64,000 nt of DNA from Ruminococcus callidus (GCF_020709055.1 NZ_JAJFCK010000004.1:1-64000), one strand, 5' to 3'; positions 43,102 to 53,400 are shown, counted from the stretch's first letter. Notes: generated from the letters alone by a model not told the origin. Program-made: numbers and translations.

Positions 43102-43944
43102 TTATCGGCGGGAAACGGCACCGATTCCACAGCACAGGAGAAAAACTGCCAGATCTGCCGCAACCACCGTTGCCCCCACTGGCGTGGATGCCAGAATGGA
43201 GATGAGAATACCGCCCACGGCGCAGACCACGGAGATCACCGCTGCACTGAGAATCACCCCACGGAAGCTGCGGAAAATGCGCATGGCAGAGAGCGCCGGA
43301 AAGACGATCAGCGCAGAGGTCAGCAGAGAGCCGACCAGATTCATAGCGAGCACAATAATCACCGCCGTGATCACGGCAATCAGGAAGTTATACACACCGG
43401 CACGGATGCCCGTTGCACTGGCGAAGGTTTCGTCGAATGTCACGGCGAAAATCTTGTGGTAGCACAGGAAAAATACCGCCATGACGATGACGGACATACC
43501 CACGCAAATCCAGACATCCAGCTTGGAAAGCGTCAGGATGGAGGACGAGCCGAACAGCGTGCTGCAAACGTCCCCCGACACATTGGCGGACTGGGAGAAC
43601 AGGTTTTGAATCAGATAGCCCAGCGCCAGCGCACTCACAGACAGCATGGCAATCGCTGCATCACCCTTGATCTTGGCATTCTGGTTGGCGCACAGCAGCA
43701 GCACAGCACACAGCACCGTCACCGGCATTACCAGAATCATGTTATTTTGCAAATGCAAAACCGTGGCAATTGCCAGCGCACCAAACGCCACGTGGGAAAG
43801 CCCGTCTCCGATGACGGAGAAGCGTTTCAGCACCAGCGTCACACCCAGCAGCGAGGAGCAGAGCGCAATCAGCACGCCGGCGATCAATGCATACCGGACA
43901 AAAGAAAACGACAGATAGCCGGACAGCTGTTCAAAGATTCCCAT
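43102..43944 (-). CDS. znuB: Zinc/manganese ABC transporter permease (ZnuB-like)
   Basis: A 280-aa membrane subunit of the ABC-3 family with eight or nine helices (PF00950 pattern: LVLKRFSVIGDGLSHVAFGALAI, GDAAIAMLSVSALALGYLI, LLTSALIVFPALSAM). It carries zinc or manganese across the membrane. The ATG at 43944 has GGGGAGAAT upstream and overlaps the ATPase gene by 14 nt. The gene is last in the operon and ends 5 bp before palindromic copy 2. Confidence 0.94.
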   Translation of the reverse strand: MGIFEQLSGYLSFSFVRYALIAGVLIALCSSLLGVTLVLKRFSVIGDGLSHVAFGALAIATVLHLQNNMILVMPVTVLCAVLLLCANQNAKIKGDAAIAMLSVSALALGYLIQNLFSQSANVSGDVCSTLFGSSSILTLSKLDVWICVGMSVIVMAVFFLCYHKIFAVTFDETFASATGIRAGVYNFLIAVITAVIIVLAMNLVGSLLTSALIVFPALSAMRIFRSFRGVILSAAVISVVCAVGGILISILASTPVGATVVAADLAVFLLCCGIGAVSRR

Positions 43945-44656
43945 GGATATTCTCCCCTTTCTCCCCCAGAAAAGCCTGCGCAATGCCGCTCTTCCGGTAC
44001 GCCTCTCTGGTTCCGAAAAACAGCGGTGTCTTATGGATGTGCAGGATGTGGGAGGCATACTGCAACGCTGCCTCCAGATCGTGGGACACCATCAGAATGG
44101 TGATGCCATCCTCCCGATTCAGCCGTGCGATCAGCTCGTACATCTCCGCCTGCGCTTTGGGGTCTAAGCCAGTCACCGGTTCATCCAGCAGCAGCATCTT
44201 CTGGGTGGCACAGAGGGCACGTGCCAGAAGGACACGCTGCTGCTGTCCGCCGGACAGCTCCCGATAGCACCGCTTGGCGAGATGGGTGATGTCCAGGCGC
44301 TCCATGTTTTTCTGCGCCAGCTGTTTTTCCGCCCGATTGTAAAACGGCCGAAATCCGCAGCGGTTCAGGCAGCCCGAACGGACGATCTCCTGCACTGATG
44401 CCGGAAAGTCCCGCTGCACAGCGGTCTGCTGGGGCAGGTAGCCGATTTCATCCGCCTGAAGTCCATCACCTGTTTCAATGGTTCCTGCCATAGGAGATTT
44501 CAGACGCAGCAGCGCTTTCATAAGCGTGCTCTTTCCGGAGCCGTTCTCCCCCACAATATAGAGGTAATCTCCGGCATTCACGGAGAACGACAGGTGTTCG
44601 ATCACCGGATTTCCCTCATAGCCCAATGTCAGATCCCGACAAGTCAACTGTGCCAT
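43931..44656 (-). CDS. znuC: Zinc/manganese ABC transporter ATPase (ZnuC-like)
   Basis: A 241-aa ATPase: Walker A GENGSGKST (about 37-45), Q-loop YLPQQTAV, signature ELSGGQQQRVLLARAL, Walker B MLLLDEPVTGLD and the histidine in VSHD. It matches the metal-uptake subgroup by length and by its neighbours. The ATG at 44656 has AAAGGAGT upstream, 15 nt after the binding protein stop. Confidence 0.95.
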   Translation of the reverse strand: MAQLTCRDLTLGYEGNPVIEHLSFSVNAGDYLYIVGENGSGKSTLMKALLRLKSPMAGTIETGDGLQADEIGYLPQQTAVQRDFPASVQEIVRSGCLNRCGFRPFYNRAEKQLAQKNMERLDITHLAKRCYRELSGGQQQRVLLARALCATQKMLLLDEPVTGLDPKAQAEMYELIARLNREDGITILMVSHDLEAALQYASHILHIHKTPLFFGTREAYRKSGIAQAFLGEKGENIHGNL

Positions 44657-44671
44657 CGTGATACACTCCTT

Positions 44672-45667
44672 TCAGCGCACTTCGGTCAGTGCCGTGCGCA
44701 AAACATCCAGATTTTTCTGCATCTCCGAGAGATACGTTACGCCGTCGTCAATGTCCGTCTGCGTCACAGATTGCAGCGAATCCAGCGTCAGAATCTCGCC
44801 GTCCCGATTGCCGGCATTCTCCCAGACGGTCTTTGCCAATGCCTTGCTGCCGTTTTCCACGGTCAGCACACAGGGCAGCCGGAGCGCCTCCACCTTTTCC
44901 GAGAGGAATGCAATGGTGGCAAAGCTCGCCTCTGTCTCCGCAGAACATCCGGCAAAAGCTGCGTAATATTGCAGCCCGTAGTCCTGCGCCAGATACCGGA
45001 ACGGGAAGCGGTCTGCCACCAGAAAGGTGTCCCGCACTGCCTCCTGTTCCACCATGTCGGTATACTGCGCATCCAGCGCCTGTAACTGCTTCTGATAAGC
45101 TGCGGTGTTCGCCCGATAGGTGTCGGCATTCGCCGGATCCGCCTCACACAGCGCATCGGAGATCGCCTGGCAGATCAGCTGCGCCCGCCGCAGAGAGAGC
45201 CAGACGTGTTCGTCCAGTTCCTGCGCTTCCTCCTCGTCATGGTGCTCGTCTTCGTCGTGGTGGTGATGCTTTTCCTCCTGCATACCCTCCACGGTAACCT
45301 CTTCCTCGGCATCCGCCGCCTCCAGCATGGGCACAGCAATGGCATCGGGATTCTCCGCCATATCCAGCACTTCCGTCACCCAGGAGTCTGACGTTCCGCC
45401 CACATAGCAAAAGACATCCGCCTGCGCAATCTTGGCGATATCTTTCACCGAGGGCTGGTAGCTGTGCAGGTCGGTTCCGCCCTTTACCAGCAGCGTTACC
45501 TCCACGCCCTCAGCATCGCCAACGATCTGGCGCACCCAGTCGTATTCCGGAAAAATCGTGCAGACCACTTGAATCCGTCCCGTCTTCTGCGGCTGCATCC
45601 GGCAGCCGGTCAACCCCATCACCAGACAGCACAGGACGGCTAAAACACTTCTCCATCGATGTTTCAC
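44672..45667 (-). CDS. znuA: Zinc-binding lipoprotein of the ABC importer (ZnuA/AdcA-like)
   Basis: A 331-aa cluster A-I solute-binding protein (PF01297). The signal peptide ends in the lipobox LTGC (about 22). Metal ligands are expected in DLHSYQPSVKD, in HVWLSL and at a late acidic position; a His/Asp/Glu-rich loop (EEKHHHHDEDEHHDEEE, about 128-145) is typical of zinc-specific members. The start is GTG at 45667 with GAGGAGGAG 8 nt upstream; an ATG further up lacks such a site and would cross the leader hairpin. The first gene of the znuA-znuC-znuB operon, under a Fur-family box. Confidence 0.94.
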   Translation of the reverse strand: MKHRWRSVLAVLCCLVMGLTGCRMQPQKTGRIQVVCTIFPEYDWVRQIVGDAEGVEVTLLVKGGTDLHSYQPSVKDIAKIAQADVFCYVGGTSDSWVTEVLDMAENPDAIAVPMLEAADAEEEVTVEGMQEEKHHHHDEDEHHDEEEAQELDEHVWLSLRRAQLICQAISDALCEADPANADTYRANTAAYQKQLQALDAQYTDMVEQEAVRDTFLVADRFPFRYLAQDYGLQYYAAFAGCSAETEASFATIAFLSEKVEALRLPCVLTVENGSKALAKTVWENAGNRDGEILTLDSLQSVTQTDIDDGVTYLSEMQKNLDVLRTALTEVR

Positions 45668-45686
45668 GGTACACTCCTCCTCATAG

Positions 45687-45712
45687 AAAAAGCAAGGACA
45701 TCTGTCCTCGCT
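45687..45712 (-). promoter_or_regulatory. Terminator-like hairpin in the znuA leader
   Basis: Between the promoter and the GTG start, minus-strand AGCGAGGAC (45712-45704) pairs with GTCCTTGCT (45699-45691), one wobble pair, 4-nt loop, and is followed by TTTTTCT. This looks like an intrinsic terminator or attenuator only about 20 nt before the start codon. Confidence 0.6.
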
Positions 45713-45727
45713 CGCCACATTTTAAAA

Positions 45728-45742
45728 TGAAAATGATTTTCA
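45728..45742. promoter_or_regulatory. Fur-family (Zur-like) operator
   Basis: TGAAAAT-G-ATTTTCA is a perfect 7-1-7 inverted repeat, the form bound by Fur, Zur and Mur regulators. It begins 8 nt after the -10 box of the znuA promoter. Given the zinc genes, Zur is the best guess. Confidence 0.82.
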
Positions 45743-45749
45743 TATTCAC

Positions 45750-45778
45750 ATTATAGCAGATTTTCCTGCAGCTGTCAA
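45750..45778 (-). promoter_or_regulatory. Consensus promoter of znuACB
   Basis: Minus strand TTGACA (45778-45773), 17 nt, TATAAT (45755-45750), with the Fur-family box immediately downstream. Confidence 0.9.
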
Positions 45779-45791
45779 GAGGAAATTTTCA

Positions 45792-45855
45792 AAAAATCTT
45801 AGAACCAGTCTTCACAAGCGGATATATGTGTCTTGTGAAGACTGGTTCTTATTTT
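45792..45855. terminator. Strong bidirectional terminator downstream of the luxS-FAD-membrane protein unit
   Basis: An 18-bp perfect stem, AGAACCAGTCTTCACAAG (45801-45818) with CTTGTGAAGACTGGTTCT (45832-45849). On the minus strand AAGATTTTTT follows. On the plus strand TATTTTT follows. Confidence 0.9.
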
Positions 45856-45921
45856 TCATCCGGCAGCAAAAAGGACTGCTCCCATGCAGGAACAGTCCTC
45901 TGATGATACGTCTTGCGGTTC

Positions 45922-47751
45922 TCAGAAAATATTCTGATCGAATACCAGGACGTGATAGGTTGCATTGTTGCTGTCCTGAATCTCCAGGGTGCGGGACGCA
46001 GTTGTCAGCAGTGCATTTGCGCCCTGCGTCATGGAGTCGAACTCACCCTGCGTCAGCAGCAGGAAGTAGTTGTCCTGTCCCTCCTGCGCCTTGTACCAGC
46101 TGCGCTCCGTCTGATAGTAGTACGGTGTCACCTCGCCGGTATCGCTTACCGATACGCTGCGCACCAGCACATCTGAGTTGGAGATGACGGTCATAGCGTT
46201 GGCGTACCAGAATGTCGCATAGCCGTAGTTCAGCCCCTCGTCCTCCAGAAAATCCACCAATTCATACTTGGCGTTTTTCTTGTAGCTGTCACGGGGCATC
46301 TGGAACACGGTCACGGTGTTCAGCGCACAAACCAGCGCCATGGGAATCAACAGAATGCCGGACAGGCGCATCATGGGTGTGCGGTCGTGGATTGCCCACT
46401 GGAGGAATGCCAGCGAGATCACCATAGAGGTACCGACCACCGGACTCAGCCGCCAGTTGGCAGCGGAGAGCAGACCGCAGATATAGCCCACCATGACCAG
46501 TGCCGTCGAAGCCCAGTGCGACCAGATCAGAATCCGCATCTTGTGCCCGTGTGCACCCTGATACTTGGGGTAGCAGACGGTTGCAGCAATGGGGAGCACG
46601 ATCAGGAGAATGCCCACCATCATTCGCAGCAGGTTCTTGATGCTGTCCGCCTCCATCATGTTTTTACCGGCGATGTCCTCCACGCCCAGCAGAGTCAGCC
46701 ATGCCAGCGGGAACTTCTGCGCATTGGCAAGCCATTCGGACTGTGCCACATAGTTGGAGTAAGCACCCTCATAGCCGGCAACGATATCGCCAGCCCAGAA
46801 CGCATTCAGCTTCATGCCAAGGAAGAGCATCACTGCCAGCGCTACCAGCAGTCCGCACGTCCAGCGATTCCGCTTGGCGAGCAGCTTGGTCTTGGAGTCC
46901 ATCAGGCGCTCCAGGAAGATACCAGCCATAAACGGCAGCGCAAAAATGGAGATTGCCGAAATGCCGTCGGTGCAGGTGAGCATAAAGAAGAGCAGCAGCA
47001 CAGCAAGAGTCACCCACTGGTGAATTCGCACTTTCTTGATGTCACCGCCGGCCGTTTCCAGTTCTTTCCGTTTCGCCGTCAGATTGCTCAGACGGAACAG
47101 CAGGAACATTCCGATAAACAGGAACAGAATGCTCAAGCTATAGTAGATCGTGTGATCCCAGAAGATCTCCCGCAGCTTTTTGCTGGAGTTGAGCAGCAGC
47201 AGGAGAATGGTTGCGCCGTAGCAAGTCCAGCGGTAATTCCAGCCCAGTTCATGCACCATGAGGCAGAAAAATCCGGTAAACAGACCGAGGAACATCAGCA
47301 TGCCCAGCGTCTGCGTGGTCATGGACAGTCCAAACAGCGGCATAAAGAGCTGCATCAGCAGACTCGTGCCGAACGGCAGCAGACAGGCATAGTCAAAGTC
47401 CTCGTTCAGCATGTGTCCGCTGTCGTGGGATGCCTTTGCCCAGTAGATGGTATCCGTGCAGTCCGAGTGAAACTCGCCCTTGCTGCCGAACACAATATAG
47501 TGCACGACCACCGTCACTGCCACCAGGAGCAGCAGGATCGGCAGCACTGCACTGATAATATGACCGATTTTTTTCCACGGAATGGATTTCAGTCCTGTTA
47601 CAGCAGGCTTTTCCGCCGGCTGCCGGGCTGTCTCCGCAGCAGGAGATTTCTGCTCTGCCAGACGGTCAGATTCCGGCGCAGTGTCCTCCGCCGGTTCCTG
47701 TTCCGGCTGGGACTGCTCCTGTTCCAATTCCTGATTCTGATCTTCCATCAT
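45922..47751 (-). CDS. Large multi-spanning membrane protein, GT-C glycosyltransferase-like
   Basis: A 609-aa protein. The first 60 residues are an acidic, Glu/Gln/Pro-rich cytosolic tail. About twelve hydrophobic helices follow, with a first outside loop containing [19 protein letters not shown], an acidic pair typical of GT-C lipid-linked sugar transferases. The C-terminal 120 residues form an outside domain ([18 protein letters not shown]). A GT-C or polymer-transferase role is an inference from topology. The ATG at 47751 overlaps the stop of the FAD enzyme (ATGA), so the two are translationally coupled. Confidence 0.75.
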   Translation of the reverse strand: MMEDQNQELEQEQSQPEQEPAEDTAPESDRLAEQKSPAAETARQPAEKPAVTGLKSIPWKKIGHIISAVLPILLLLVAVTVVVHYIVFGSKGEFHSDCTDTIYWAKASHDSGHMLNEDFDYACLLPFGTSLLMQLFMPLFGLSMTTQTLGMLMFLGLFTGFFCLMVHELGWNYRWTCYGATILLLLLNSSKKLREIFWDHTIYYSLSILFLFIGMFLLFRLSNLTAKRKELETAGGDIKKVRIHQWVTLAVLLLFFMLTCTDGISAISIFALPFMAGIFLERLMDSKTKLLAKRNRWTCGLLVALAVMLFLGMKLNAFWAGDIVAGYEGAYSNYVAQSEWLANAQKFPLAWLTLLGVEDIAGKNMMEADSIKNLLRMMVGILLIVLPIAATVCYPKYQGAHGHKMRILIWSHWASTALVMVGYICGLLSAANWRLSPVVGTSMVISLAFLQWAIHDRTPMMRLSGILLIPMALVCALNTVTVFQMPRDSYKKNAKYELVDFLEDEGLNYGYATFWYANAMTVISNSDVLVRSVSVSDTGEVTPYYYQTERSWYKAQEGQDNYFLLLTQGEFDSMTQGANALLTTASRTLEIQDSNNATYHVLVFDQNIF

Positions 47752-49316
47752 GACTCTTTCTTTTCCTCGTGGTATTCCTTTTCGGTGTTTACATTCCAAA
47801 CGTTCTTCTTATCGGTCTTGCCGGCACAGATGTTGTCCACAGCCTCGAACGCCGTTGCCATGGAGTGATCCATATTGTTGTAGCGGTGCTGACCGTTTCT
47901 GCCGATGCAGAACAGGTTCTCGAACCGGTTCAGATAGGCGATCAGATCGTCGATCTGCGCATAGGTGTCGAAATATGCCGGATATGCCTTCCTGATGCGC
48001 TCCCGATGGGAATCCTTGACATCCGACGGCGAAGAGATGACGCCCATGGAAACCAGTTCCTTGACGGCAAAGTTGATGCACTCCTGATCGGACATATTCC
48101 AGAACTTGTCGCCCTCGGCACAGAAATACTCCAGACCGATCCAGACGGTGTGCTCCGGATCCTGTACCATGTACGGCGACCAGTTGTTGAAGATCTGGAT
48201 ACGTCCCAGCTTAACACCCACATCCTGCACATAGATCCAGCAGTCCGGAACAATGTTGCCCAGTGTGGGGATATCAGTTTCGTTTTTCAGGTTCAGCTTG
48301 TCCAGCAGCAGACCAACGGTGACGAAATCACGGTACGGCAGACCAGCGGCAATCTTTGCCATCTCTGCCGGCACATCGTTCATTCCGGCAACCAGATCCT
48401 TTACCGGCATGGAGGACAGGAAAATATCGCCCTCGATGGTCTCCGGCTTGCCGTCCTTCTCGTAGGTCAGGCTCAGCACCTTGCCCTTGGCATCGGTGTG
48501 AATCTGTGTCACCTTGCTGTGCATCTGGATGGTACCGCCCATCTTTCTGACTTCCTCGGCAGCAGTTTCCCACAGCTGACCGGGGCCGTACTTCGGGTAG
48601 TAGAACTCCTCGATCAGCGAAGTCTCAACGTGCTTCTGATCCTTTTTCTTCGGGCCAATCTTGGAGAACATATCTTTCAGCACGGCACGAATGGACAGAC
48701 CCTTGACACGCTGCGAGCCCCAGTCTGCGGAGATCTCCCGGGGATGTCTGCCCCAGAGCTTTTCGGTGTAGCCCTCAAAGAACATGGAGTACAGCTTTCT
48801 GCCGAACCGGTTGATATAGAAGTTTTCCAGCGAATCCTCCGGCAGCTTGTGCACGCTTGCTTTCAGGTAGCTGCATCCGGCAGCGATGGTAGTTGCAGCG
48901 CCCATATTCTTGATGGTCTGGGGCTTCATGGTAACCGGATAATCGAAGAACTTCCGCTTATAGTAGATACGGGAAACACGGCGGCGCACCAGCATGACAC
49001 GATCGGTCTCTGCCGGATCGGGGCCGTCTTTTGCCAGCTGCTTTTCCCGATGCAGTTTGATGTCATCAAAGGACGGCTTGCCCTGACGGGGCATGATGTC
49101 CTGCCACCACTGCATCACACGGTCGTCCTTGGAGAAGAACCGGTGTCCGCCGATGTCCATGCGGTTTCCGCCGTGGCGCACGGTCTGAGAGATACCGCCG
49201 ATCACGCCGGTCTCCTCCAGAATCGTCACCTGATACTCCTTTGCATCTCTCTTCAGCAATTCAAAGGCAGCGGTCAGACCAGCCGGACCTGCGCCAATGA
49301 TTACAATTTTTTTCAT
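47748..49316 (-). CDS. NAD(P)/FAD-dependent oxidoreductase (UDP-galactopyranose mutase/amine oxidase-like)
   Basis: A 522-aa flavoprotein. The dinucleotide fold is at the N-terminus ([18 protein letters not shown]) with a second FAD contact [12 protein letters not shown], and the C-terminus has [19 protein letters not shown] closing the FAD site. It belongs to a set of protoporphyrinogen-oxidase/mutase-like enzymes common in polysaccharide clusters. The substrate is unknown; a sugar-nucleotide or lipid-linked sugar is plausible from the coupled membrane protein. The ATG at 49316 has AGGAGGAA upstream. The gap of 57 nt to luxS holds only a 7-bp hairpin (49352-49369). Confidence 0.87.
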   Translation of the reverse strand: MKKIVIIGAGPAGLTAAFELLKRDAKEYQVTILEETGVIGGISQTVRHGGNRMDIGGHRFFSKDDRVMQWWQDIMPRQGKPSFDDIKLHREKQLAKDGPDPAETDRVMLVRRRVSRIYYKRKFFDYPVTMKPQTIKNMGAATTIAAGCSYLKASVHKLPEDSLENFYINRFGRKLYSMFFEGYTEKLWGRHPREISADWGSQRVKGLSIRAVLKDMFSKIGPKKKDQKHVETSLIEEFYYPKYGPGQLWETAAEEVRKMGGTIQMHSKVTQIHTDAKGKVLSLTYEKDGKPETIEGDIFLSSMPVKDLVAGMNDVPAEMAKIAAGLPYRDFVTVGLLLDKLNLKNETDIPTLGNIVPDCWIYVQDVGVKLGRIQIFNNWSPYMVQDPEHTVWIGLEYFCAEGDKFWNMSDQECINFAVKELVSMGVISSPSDVKDSHRERIRKAYPAYFDTYAQIDDLIAYLNRFENLFCIGRNGQHRYNNMDHSMATAFEAVDNICAGKTDKKNVWNVNTEKEYHEEKKES

Positions 49317-49373
49317 AACTGTTCCTCCTGTTGTAATGTTTTCTCAAATATCGTTTTCTCCGGAAAACGGCGA

Positions 49374-49865
49374 TTACTCTGCATGGGGCTGAAGTACTTC
49401 TGCCGGATAGGGGAGCTGCGCTGCTGTCCAGTTTTGCATCACCGGCAGCATCTCCCGTGCGATCTGCTTTGCACCCTCCAGATCATGGGCAAGATAATTG
49501 CCGCACTCCCACCGCTTTCCGCCGGGGATCTCTCCGGTGAAGTCGATGACGAACTGCAGCGTTTCCTGTACCAGACGAATGGCATCTGCACCGGACAGGG
49601 AATCCCGTGTCAAAAAATAAAAGCCGGTGCGGCATCCCATGGGGCCAACGTAGATGATCTGATCCGAAGCGGGGGTATTCCGTACATAGGTTGCAAACAG
49701 ATGTTCCAAGGTATGCAGTGCAAAATCCTCCAGATAATCCCCCTCCGCATTGTTCGGCAGCTTCATCCGGATGTCATATGTGATGACATCCCCGTCCACA
49801 CGGGAAATATACATGCCACGCTTCAGAAAATCATGATTGATGGTAAAACTGGTAATCTGTTTCAT
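49374..49865 (-). CDS. luxS: S-ribosylhomocysteine lyase LuxS
   Basis: A 163-aa metalloenzyme that cleaves S-ribosylhomocysteine to homocysteine and DPD, the precursor of autoinducer-2, as part of the activated methyl cycle. The metal motif is HTLEH (about 51-55), the catalytic cysteine lies in GPMGCRTGFY (about 82), and a late histidine in LAHDLEGAK. The ATG at 49865 has AAGGAG upstream. It has its own consensus promoter and may be read on into the FAD enzyme. No pfs (nucleosidase) gene is adjacent. Confidence 0.97.
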   Translation of the reverse strand: MKQITSFTINHDFLKRGMYISRVDGDVITYDIRMKLPNNAEGDYLEDFALHTLEHLFATYVRNTPASDQIIYVGPMGCRTGFYFLTRDSLSGADAIRLVQETLQFVIDFTGEIPGGKRWECGNYLAHDLEGAKQIAREMLPVMQNWTAAQLPYPAEVLQPHAE

Positions 49866-49896
49866 ACCGATGCTCCTTCACACAAATATCCCTTTT

Positions 49897-49925
49897 ATTA
49901 TATCAAAATTTCATGGATATGTCAA
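49897..49925 (-). promoter_or_regulatory. Consensus promoter of luxS
   Basis: Minus strand TTGACA (49925-49920), 17 nt, TATAAT (49902-49897). The leader is only about 30 nt. Confidence 0.9.
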
Positions 49926-50001
49926 CCCCTTTTTGCAACATGCCGTTCCCCGAAAAAAACTCGAAAATCGACGGAATTTCCGTACAAAACCGGATTTTCC
50001 G

Positions 50002-50040
50002 CAAAAAGAAGAAACCGGATTTTTTGTGAAATCCGATTTC
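50002..50040 (-). terminator. Intrinsic terminator of ftsH
   Basis: Minus strand GAAATCGGATT (50040-50030) pairs with AATCCGGTTTC (50021-50011), one wobble, then TTCTTTTT. It separates the ftsH string from the luxS promoter. Confidence 0.85.
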
Positions 50041-50048
50041 TTTTTTGG

Positions 50049-51992
50049 TTATTCTGCCGATGCCGGAGCATCCGGTGTTTCGTTTTCCGATGGTGCGGAT
50101 TCCTGCTGCTGCGGTGCGGGATCCTCCGCCACAGCGGACGATTCCTCCAGCATTGCCGGATCCATCTCGCCGCGCATCAGCTTCGCAAAATCGTCCCGCT
50201 CGATCTTCTCGTGAATCATCAGGTACTTTGCCAGCAGATGCAGCTGGTCGGTGTGTTCCCGCAGAATGGATTCTGCCTTGCCGTATGCCGTTTCAATGAT
50301 GGAGCGAACCTCATCGTCAATCTCTCCGGCCACACGGTCGGAGTAATCCCGGGAGGAGCCCAGATCCCGTCCCAGAAAGACCTCGCTCTGGTCGTTGCCG
50401 TAAACCACCGGTCCCAGCTTCTTGCTGAAGCCATAGCGTGTCACCATGCTACGTGCTGTAGAAGTCGCACGCTCCAGGTCGTTGGAAGCACCGGTGGAGA
50501 TATCGTCCAGAATCAGCTGCTCTGCCACACGTCCGCCCAGCAGCGTGATGATGTTTTCCTCCATCTCCCGTTTGCTGACGAAGCTCTTATCCTGTTCCGG
50601 CAGGGACATGGTATAGCCGCCTGCCATACCGCGGGGGATGATGGAAACCTGATGCACCTGATCCTGATGGTCACAGTAGTAGGTACAAACGGCGTGGCCG
50701 GATTCGTGGTATGCCGTCAAGCGCTTCTCCTCCGGTGTCACCTTGTGGGACTTCTTTTCCGGTCCGGCGATCACCTTGATGGTCGCCTCCTGAATCTCCT
50801 CCATGGTGATTGCCCTTTTATTCTTCCGTGCTGCCAGCAGACACGCCTCGTTGACCAGATTTTCCAGATCTGCGCCGGTGAAGCCGACGGTAGACTTGGC
50901 GATGGTGGAAAGATCCACATCCGGCCCGATGTTCTTGCTCTTGGTGTGCACCTTCAGGATGGCTTCCCGTCCCTTGACATCCGGATAGCCCACCACGATC
51001 TGCCGGTCGAACCGTCCCGGACGCATCAGCGCAGGGTCGAGAATATCCCGGCGGTTGGTGGCTGCGATGACAATGACGTTATCCTTGCCGGTGAAGCCGT
51101 CCATCTCTACCAGCAGCTGGTTCAGGGTCTGTTCCCGTTCATCATGTCCGCCGCCGATGCCGGTGCCGCGGTGGCGGCCTACGGCGTCAATCTCATCGAT
51201 GAAGATAATGGAGGGCGCATTTTTCTTTGCCTGTTCGAACAGGTCACGGACACGGGAGGCACCCACGCCCACGAACATCTCCACGAAATCCGAACCGGAG
51301 ATGGAGAAGAACGGACAGCCTGCCTCGCCGGCAACGGCTCTCGCCAGCAGGGTCTTACCGGTTCCGGGAGGGCCCATGAGCAGAACGCCTTTCGGGATGC
51401 GTGCGCCGATCTCGCTGTACTTCCGCGGATTTTTCAGGAAGTCAACGATCTCCTCCAGCTCGTGCTTCTCCTCGTCGGCACCTGCCACATCGGCAAACGT
51501 CGCCTTTCGGGTGTTCATCTGGTTCTTGATGTTCGCCTTTCCGAAGGAGGTGTACTTGCCGCCGCCGTTTGCCTGCCGCATCATAAAGATAAACAGCACG
51601 ACCATCATCACGATCAGCAGCAGCGTGGGGATGAGAGTCAGCAGCCACGACGAATCCGTCACCTTATAATAGTCCTGCTTCAGCGGTGTCTGGTTTCTGG
51701 TGTTGTACTCCTGCCGATAGTCCTCGGTATCCTGTAAAAACAGGCTGACGTTGGGGACATCGTAGGTGATCTTCTCCCCGTCCTTCAGCACCATTTTCAG
51801 TTCTCCGGAGCCGAGATCCAAGGTGTATTCCTTGACGTTGTAATCATCGAAATACTGGATGATCTCCGAATACTGCGGCCCTTTGGAATCGCCTTTCAGC
51901 TGCGGCAGGAAAAAGACCAGCGCCACGATCACCAGTACCGCAATAATCAGATACGTGCCAATTCCACGGCCTTGCCCTTTTTTCGGTGTCAA
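50049..51992 (-). CDS. ftsH: ATP-dependent zinc metalloprotease FtsH
   Basis: A 647-aa membrane protease that degrades misfolded and regulatory membrane or cytosolic proteins. Two helices (about 12-30 and 115-138) flank a small outside domain; the AAA module has Walker A GPPGTGKT (about 207), Walker [12 protein letters not shown] and the SRH region; the zinc site is HESGH (about 430). The tail is acidic and Pro/Gln-rich. The start is TTG at 51992, with GGAGTG 7 nt upstream; no ATG occurs before the first helix. It follows tilS by 28 nt and is last in the operon. Confidence 0.97.
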   Translation of the reverse strand: MTPKKGQGRGIGTYLIIAVLVIVALVFFLPQLKGDSKGPQYSEIIQYFDDYNVKEYTLDLGSGELKMVLKDGEKITYDVPNVSLFLQDTEDYRQEYNTRNQTPLKQDYYKVTDSSWLLTLIPTLLLIVMMVVLFIFMMRQANGGGKYTSFGKANIKNQMNTRKATFADVAGADEEKHELEEIVDFLKNPRKYSEIGARIPKGVLLMGPPGTGKTLLARAVAGEAGCPFFSISGSDFVEMFVGVGASRVRDLFEQAKKNAPSIIFIDEIDAVGRHRGTGIGGGHDEREQTLNQLLVEMDGFTGKDNVIVIAATNRRDILDPALMRPGRFDRQIVVGYPDVKGREAILKVHTKSKNIGPDVDLSTIAKSTVGFTGADLENLVNEACLLAARKNKRAITMEEIQEATIKVIAGPEKKSHKVTPEEKRLTAYHESGHAVCTYYCDHQDQVHQVSIIPRGMAGGYTMSLPEQDKSFVSKREMEENIITLLGGRVAEQLILDDISTGASNDLERATSTARSMVTRYGFSKKLGPVVYGNDQSEVFLGRDLGSSRDYSDRVAGEIDDEVRSIIETAYGKAESILREHTDQLHLLAKYLMIHEKIERDDFAKLMRGEMDPAMLEESSAVAEDPAPQQQESAPSENETPDAPASAE

Positions 51993-52020
51993 ATGCGTTC
52001 ACTCCATTCTGTTCTGTGTC

Positions 52021-53400
52021 TCAAGCATCGCTGCCCGTCTCCGGTATCACCCGCACCACGAGCAGCCGCCTGGTAGTTTCATCCGGGCGCACCCGTTCGG
52101 CGATACCGATATACTCGGCATAAATCGTCCCCTCATCATCGGCGATGGTGTGCAGGGTGCTCCGGCGTTCTGACGGGACACACTCCTGAATCAGCTTTTT
52201 CAGAGAGGAGGTGAACGTCCTGCCGGCACGCTGCATGCGGTCGCCGTATTTTCGGGGGCACAAACAGGTGCTACCCTTTATTTTATCATAATCGAAACAG
52301 TTGTTTGCAAATTTTCTATGAACATTTTCGATTCCTCCGAAATTTTTGACGGACAGCAGCATGGCATCCAGCGAATATCCGGCATAAAGCCGATTTCGTC
52401 CCAGGTGCAGCGGGACAGGCGCTTTGGATTCGCTGTGATGCGGCGGCAGATACACCAGCCGCAGACAGTCTTCATCCGCCTCCGCATAGAGATGATCGTT
52501 CAAAGAACACCTGCCGCTGCCATTTTTCGCCAGTGCCAGAAGGCGCTCCAGCAGTTCCCCGCAGCAAGGCACGCCGTGCTCTTGCAGCAGCATCGCCAGA
52601 CAGCGCATCCAGTCCGATTCCGTCTGAATGCCGCCGGTTCGAAGCAGGACGTTCTTGGAGATGTGACAGCTGCGGTACAGCGCCTCTGCACGGGCAGTGA
52701 GCAGCGCATCGTCCCGCCGCAGCGCCCGAAGTTCCCGTGAAACGGTCTGCTCTATGCTGGGATTCAGCTGTTTCAGCACCGGAACGATCTGATGCCGGAT
52801 GCGGTTTCTGGTATAGAGGTCGGAGGCGTTGGTGCTGTCCGTCACATAAGACTGCCCCAGCTGCGCCAGATACGCCTCCGCCTGTTCCCGTGTGACCTGC
52901 AAAAGCGGCCGGATCACCCTGCCATTTCGTGGCGGAATGGCGGTCAGCCCATGCAGACTGCACCCACGCACCAGCCGGTGCAGCATAGTTTCCAGATTGT
53001 CGGAGGCAGTGTGTGCCGTTGCGATCCAAGACGCACGTTCCAGCTCCTGTTCAAACGCCCGATAGCGGCAGTCACGGGCGGCAAGCTCCAGCGACTGCTT
53101 CCGTTCCTGCGCCAGCTTCGGCACATCAAAGGTGTACACTGCCAGCGGAACGCCCAGCGCACGGCAGAGTTCCCGGCAGAACTGCTCGTCCCCGTCGCTC
53201 TCCGCCCCGCGAATCTGATGGTTGACGTGGACGGCGCTCACCTGAATGCCAAGGGTCTGCCGCAGTTCCAGCAGGCAGCGCAGTAAACAAACACTGTCCG
53301 CACCGCCGGAGAGGGCGCAGCAGACCGTGTTCCCCGCCGAGATCCAACCGTAGGGCTCCAAATCCCACAGCACCTGCTGCGGCAGCGACTCATCCTTCAT
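52021..53400 (-). CDS. tilS: tRNA(Ile)-lysidine synthase
   Basis: A 459-aa enzyme that turns C34 of tRNA-Ile2 into lysidine, so that the tRNA reads AUA. The PP-loop ATPase motif is SGGADS (about 31-36), followed by AVHVNHQIRG and TAHTASDNLETML. A C-terminal TilS domain ends the protein. The ATG at 53400 lies within the last codons of dnaB (11-nt overlap) with GGAG 7 nt upstream. The usual next gene in many Firmicutes, hpt, is absent, and ftsH follows directly. Confidence 0.95.
   Translation of the reverse strand: MKDESLPQQVLWDLEPYGWISAGNTVCCALSGGADSVCLLRCLLELRQTLGIQVSAVHVNHQIRGAESDGDEQFCRELCRALGVPLAVYTFDVPKLAQERKQSLELAARDCRYRAFEQELERASWIATAHTASDNLETMLHRLVRGCSLHGLTAIPPRNGRVIRPLLQVTREQAEAYLAQLGQSYVTDSTNASDLYTRNRIRHQIVPVLKQLNPSIEQTVSRELRALRRDDALLTARAEALYRSCHISKNVLLRTGGIQTESDWMRCLAMLLQEHGVPCCGELLERLLALAKNGSGRCSLNDHLYAEADEDCLRLVYLPPHHSESKAPVPLHLGRNRLYAGYSLDAMLLSVKNFGGIENVHRKFANNCFDYDKIKGSTCLCPRKYGDRMQRAGRTFTSSLKKLIQECVPSERRSTLHTIADDEGTIYAEYIGIAERVRPDETTRRLLVVRVIPETGSDA

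Noticed and set aside
47769..51737. A very long open frame (over 1300 codons) on the plus strand
   Set aside because: It is antisense to the FAD enzyme, luxS and the ftsH C-terminal half, crosses two intergenic regions, has no ribosome site, and its sequence is Cys/His/Gln-rich noise. It results from codon bias of the real genes.
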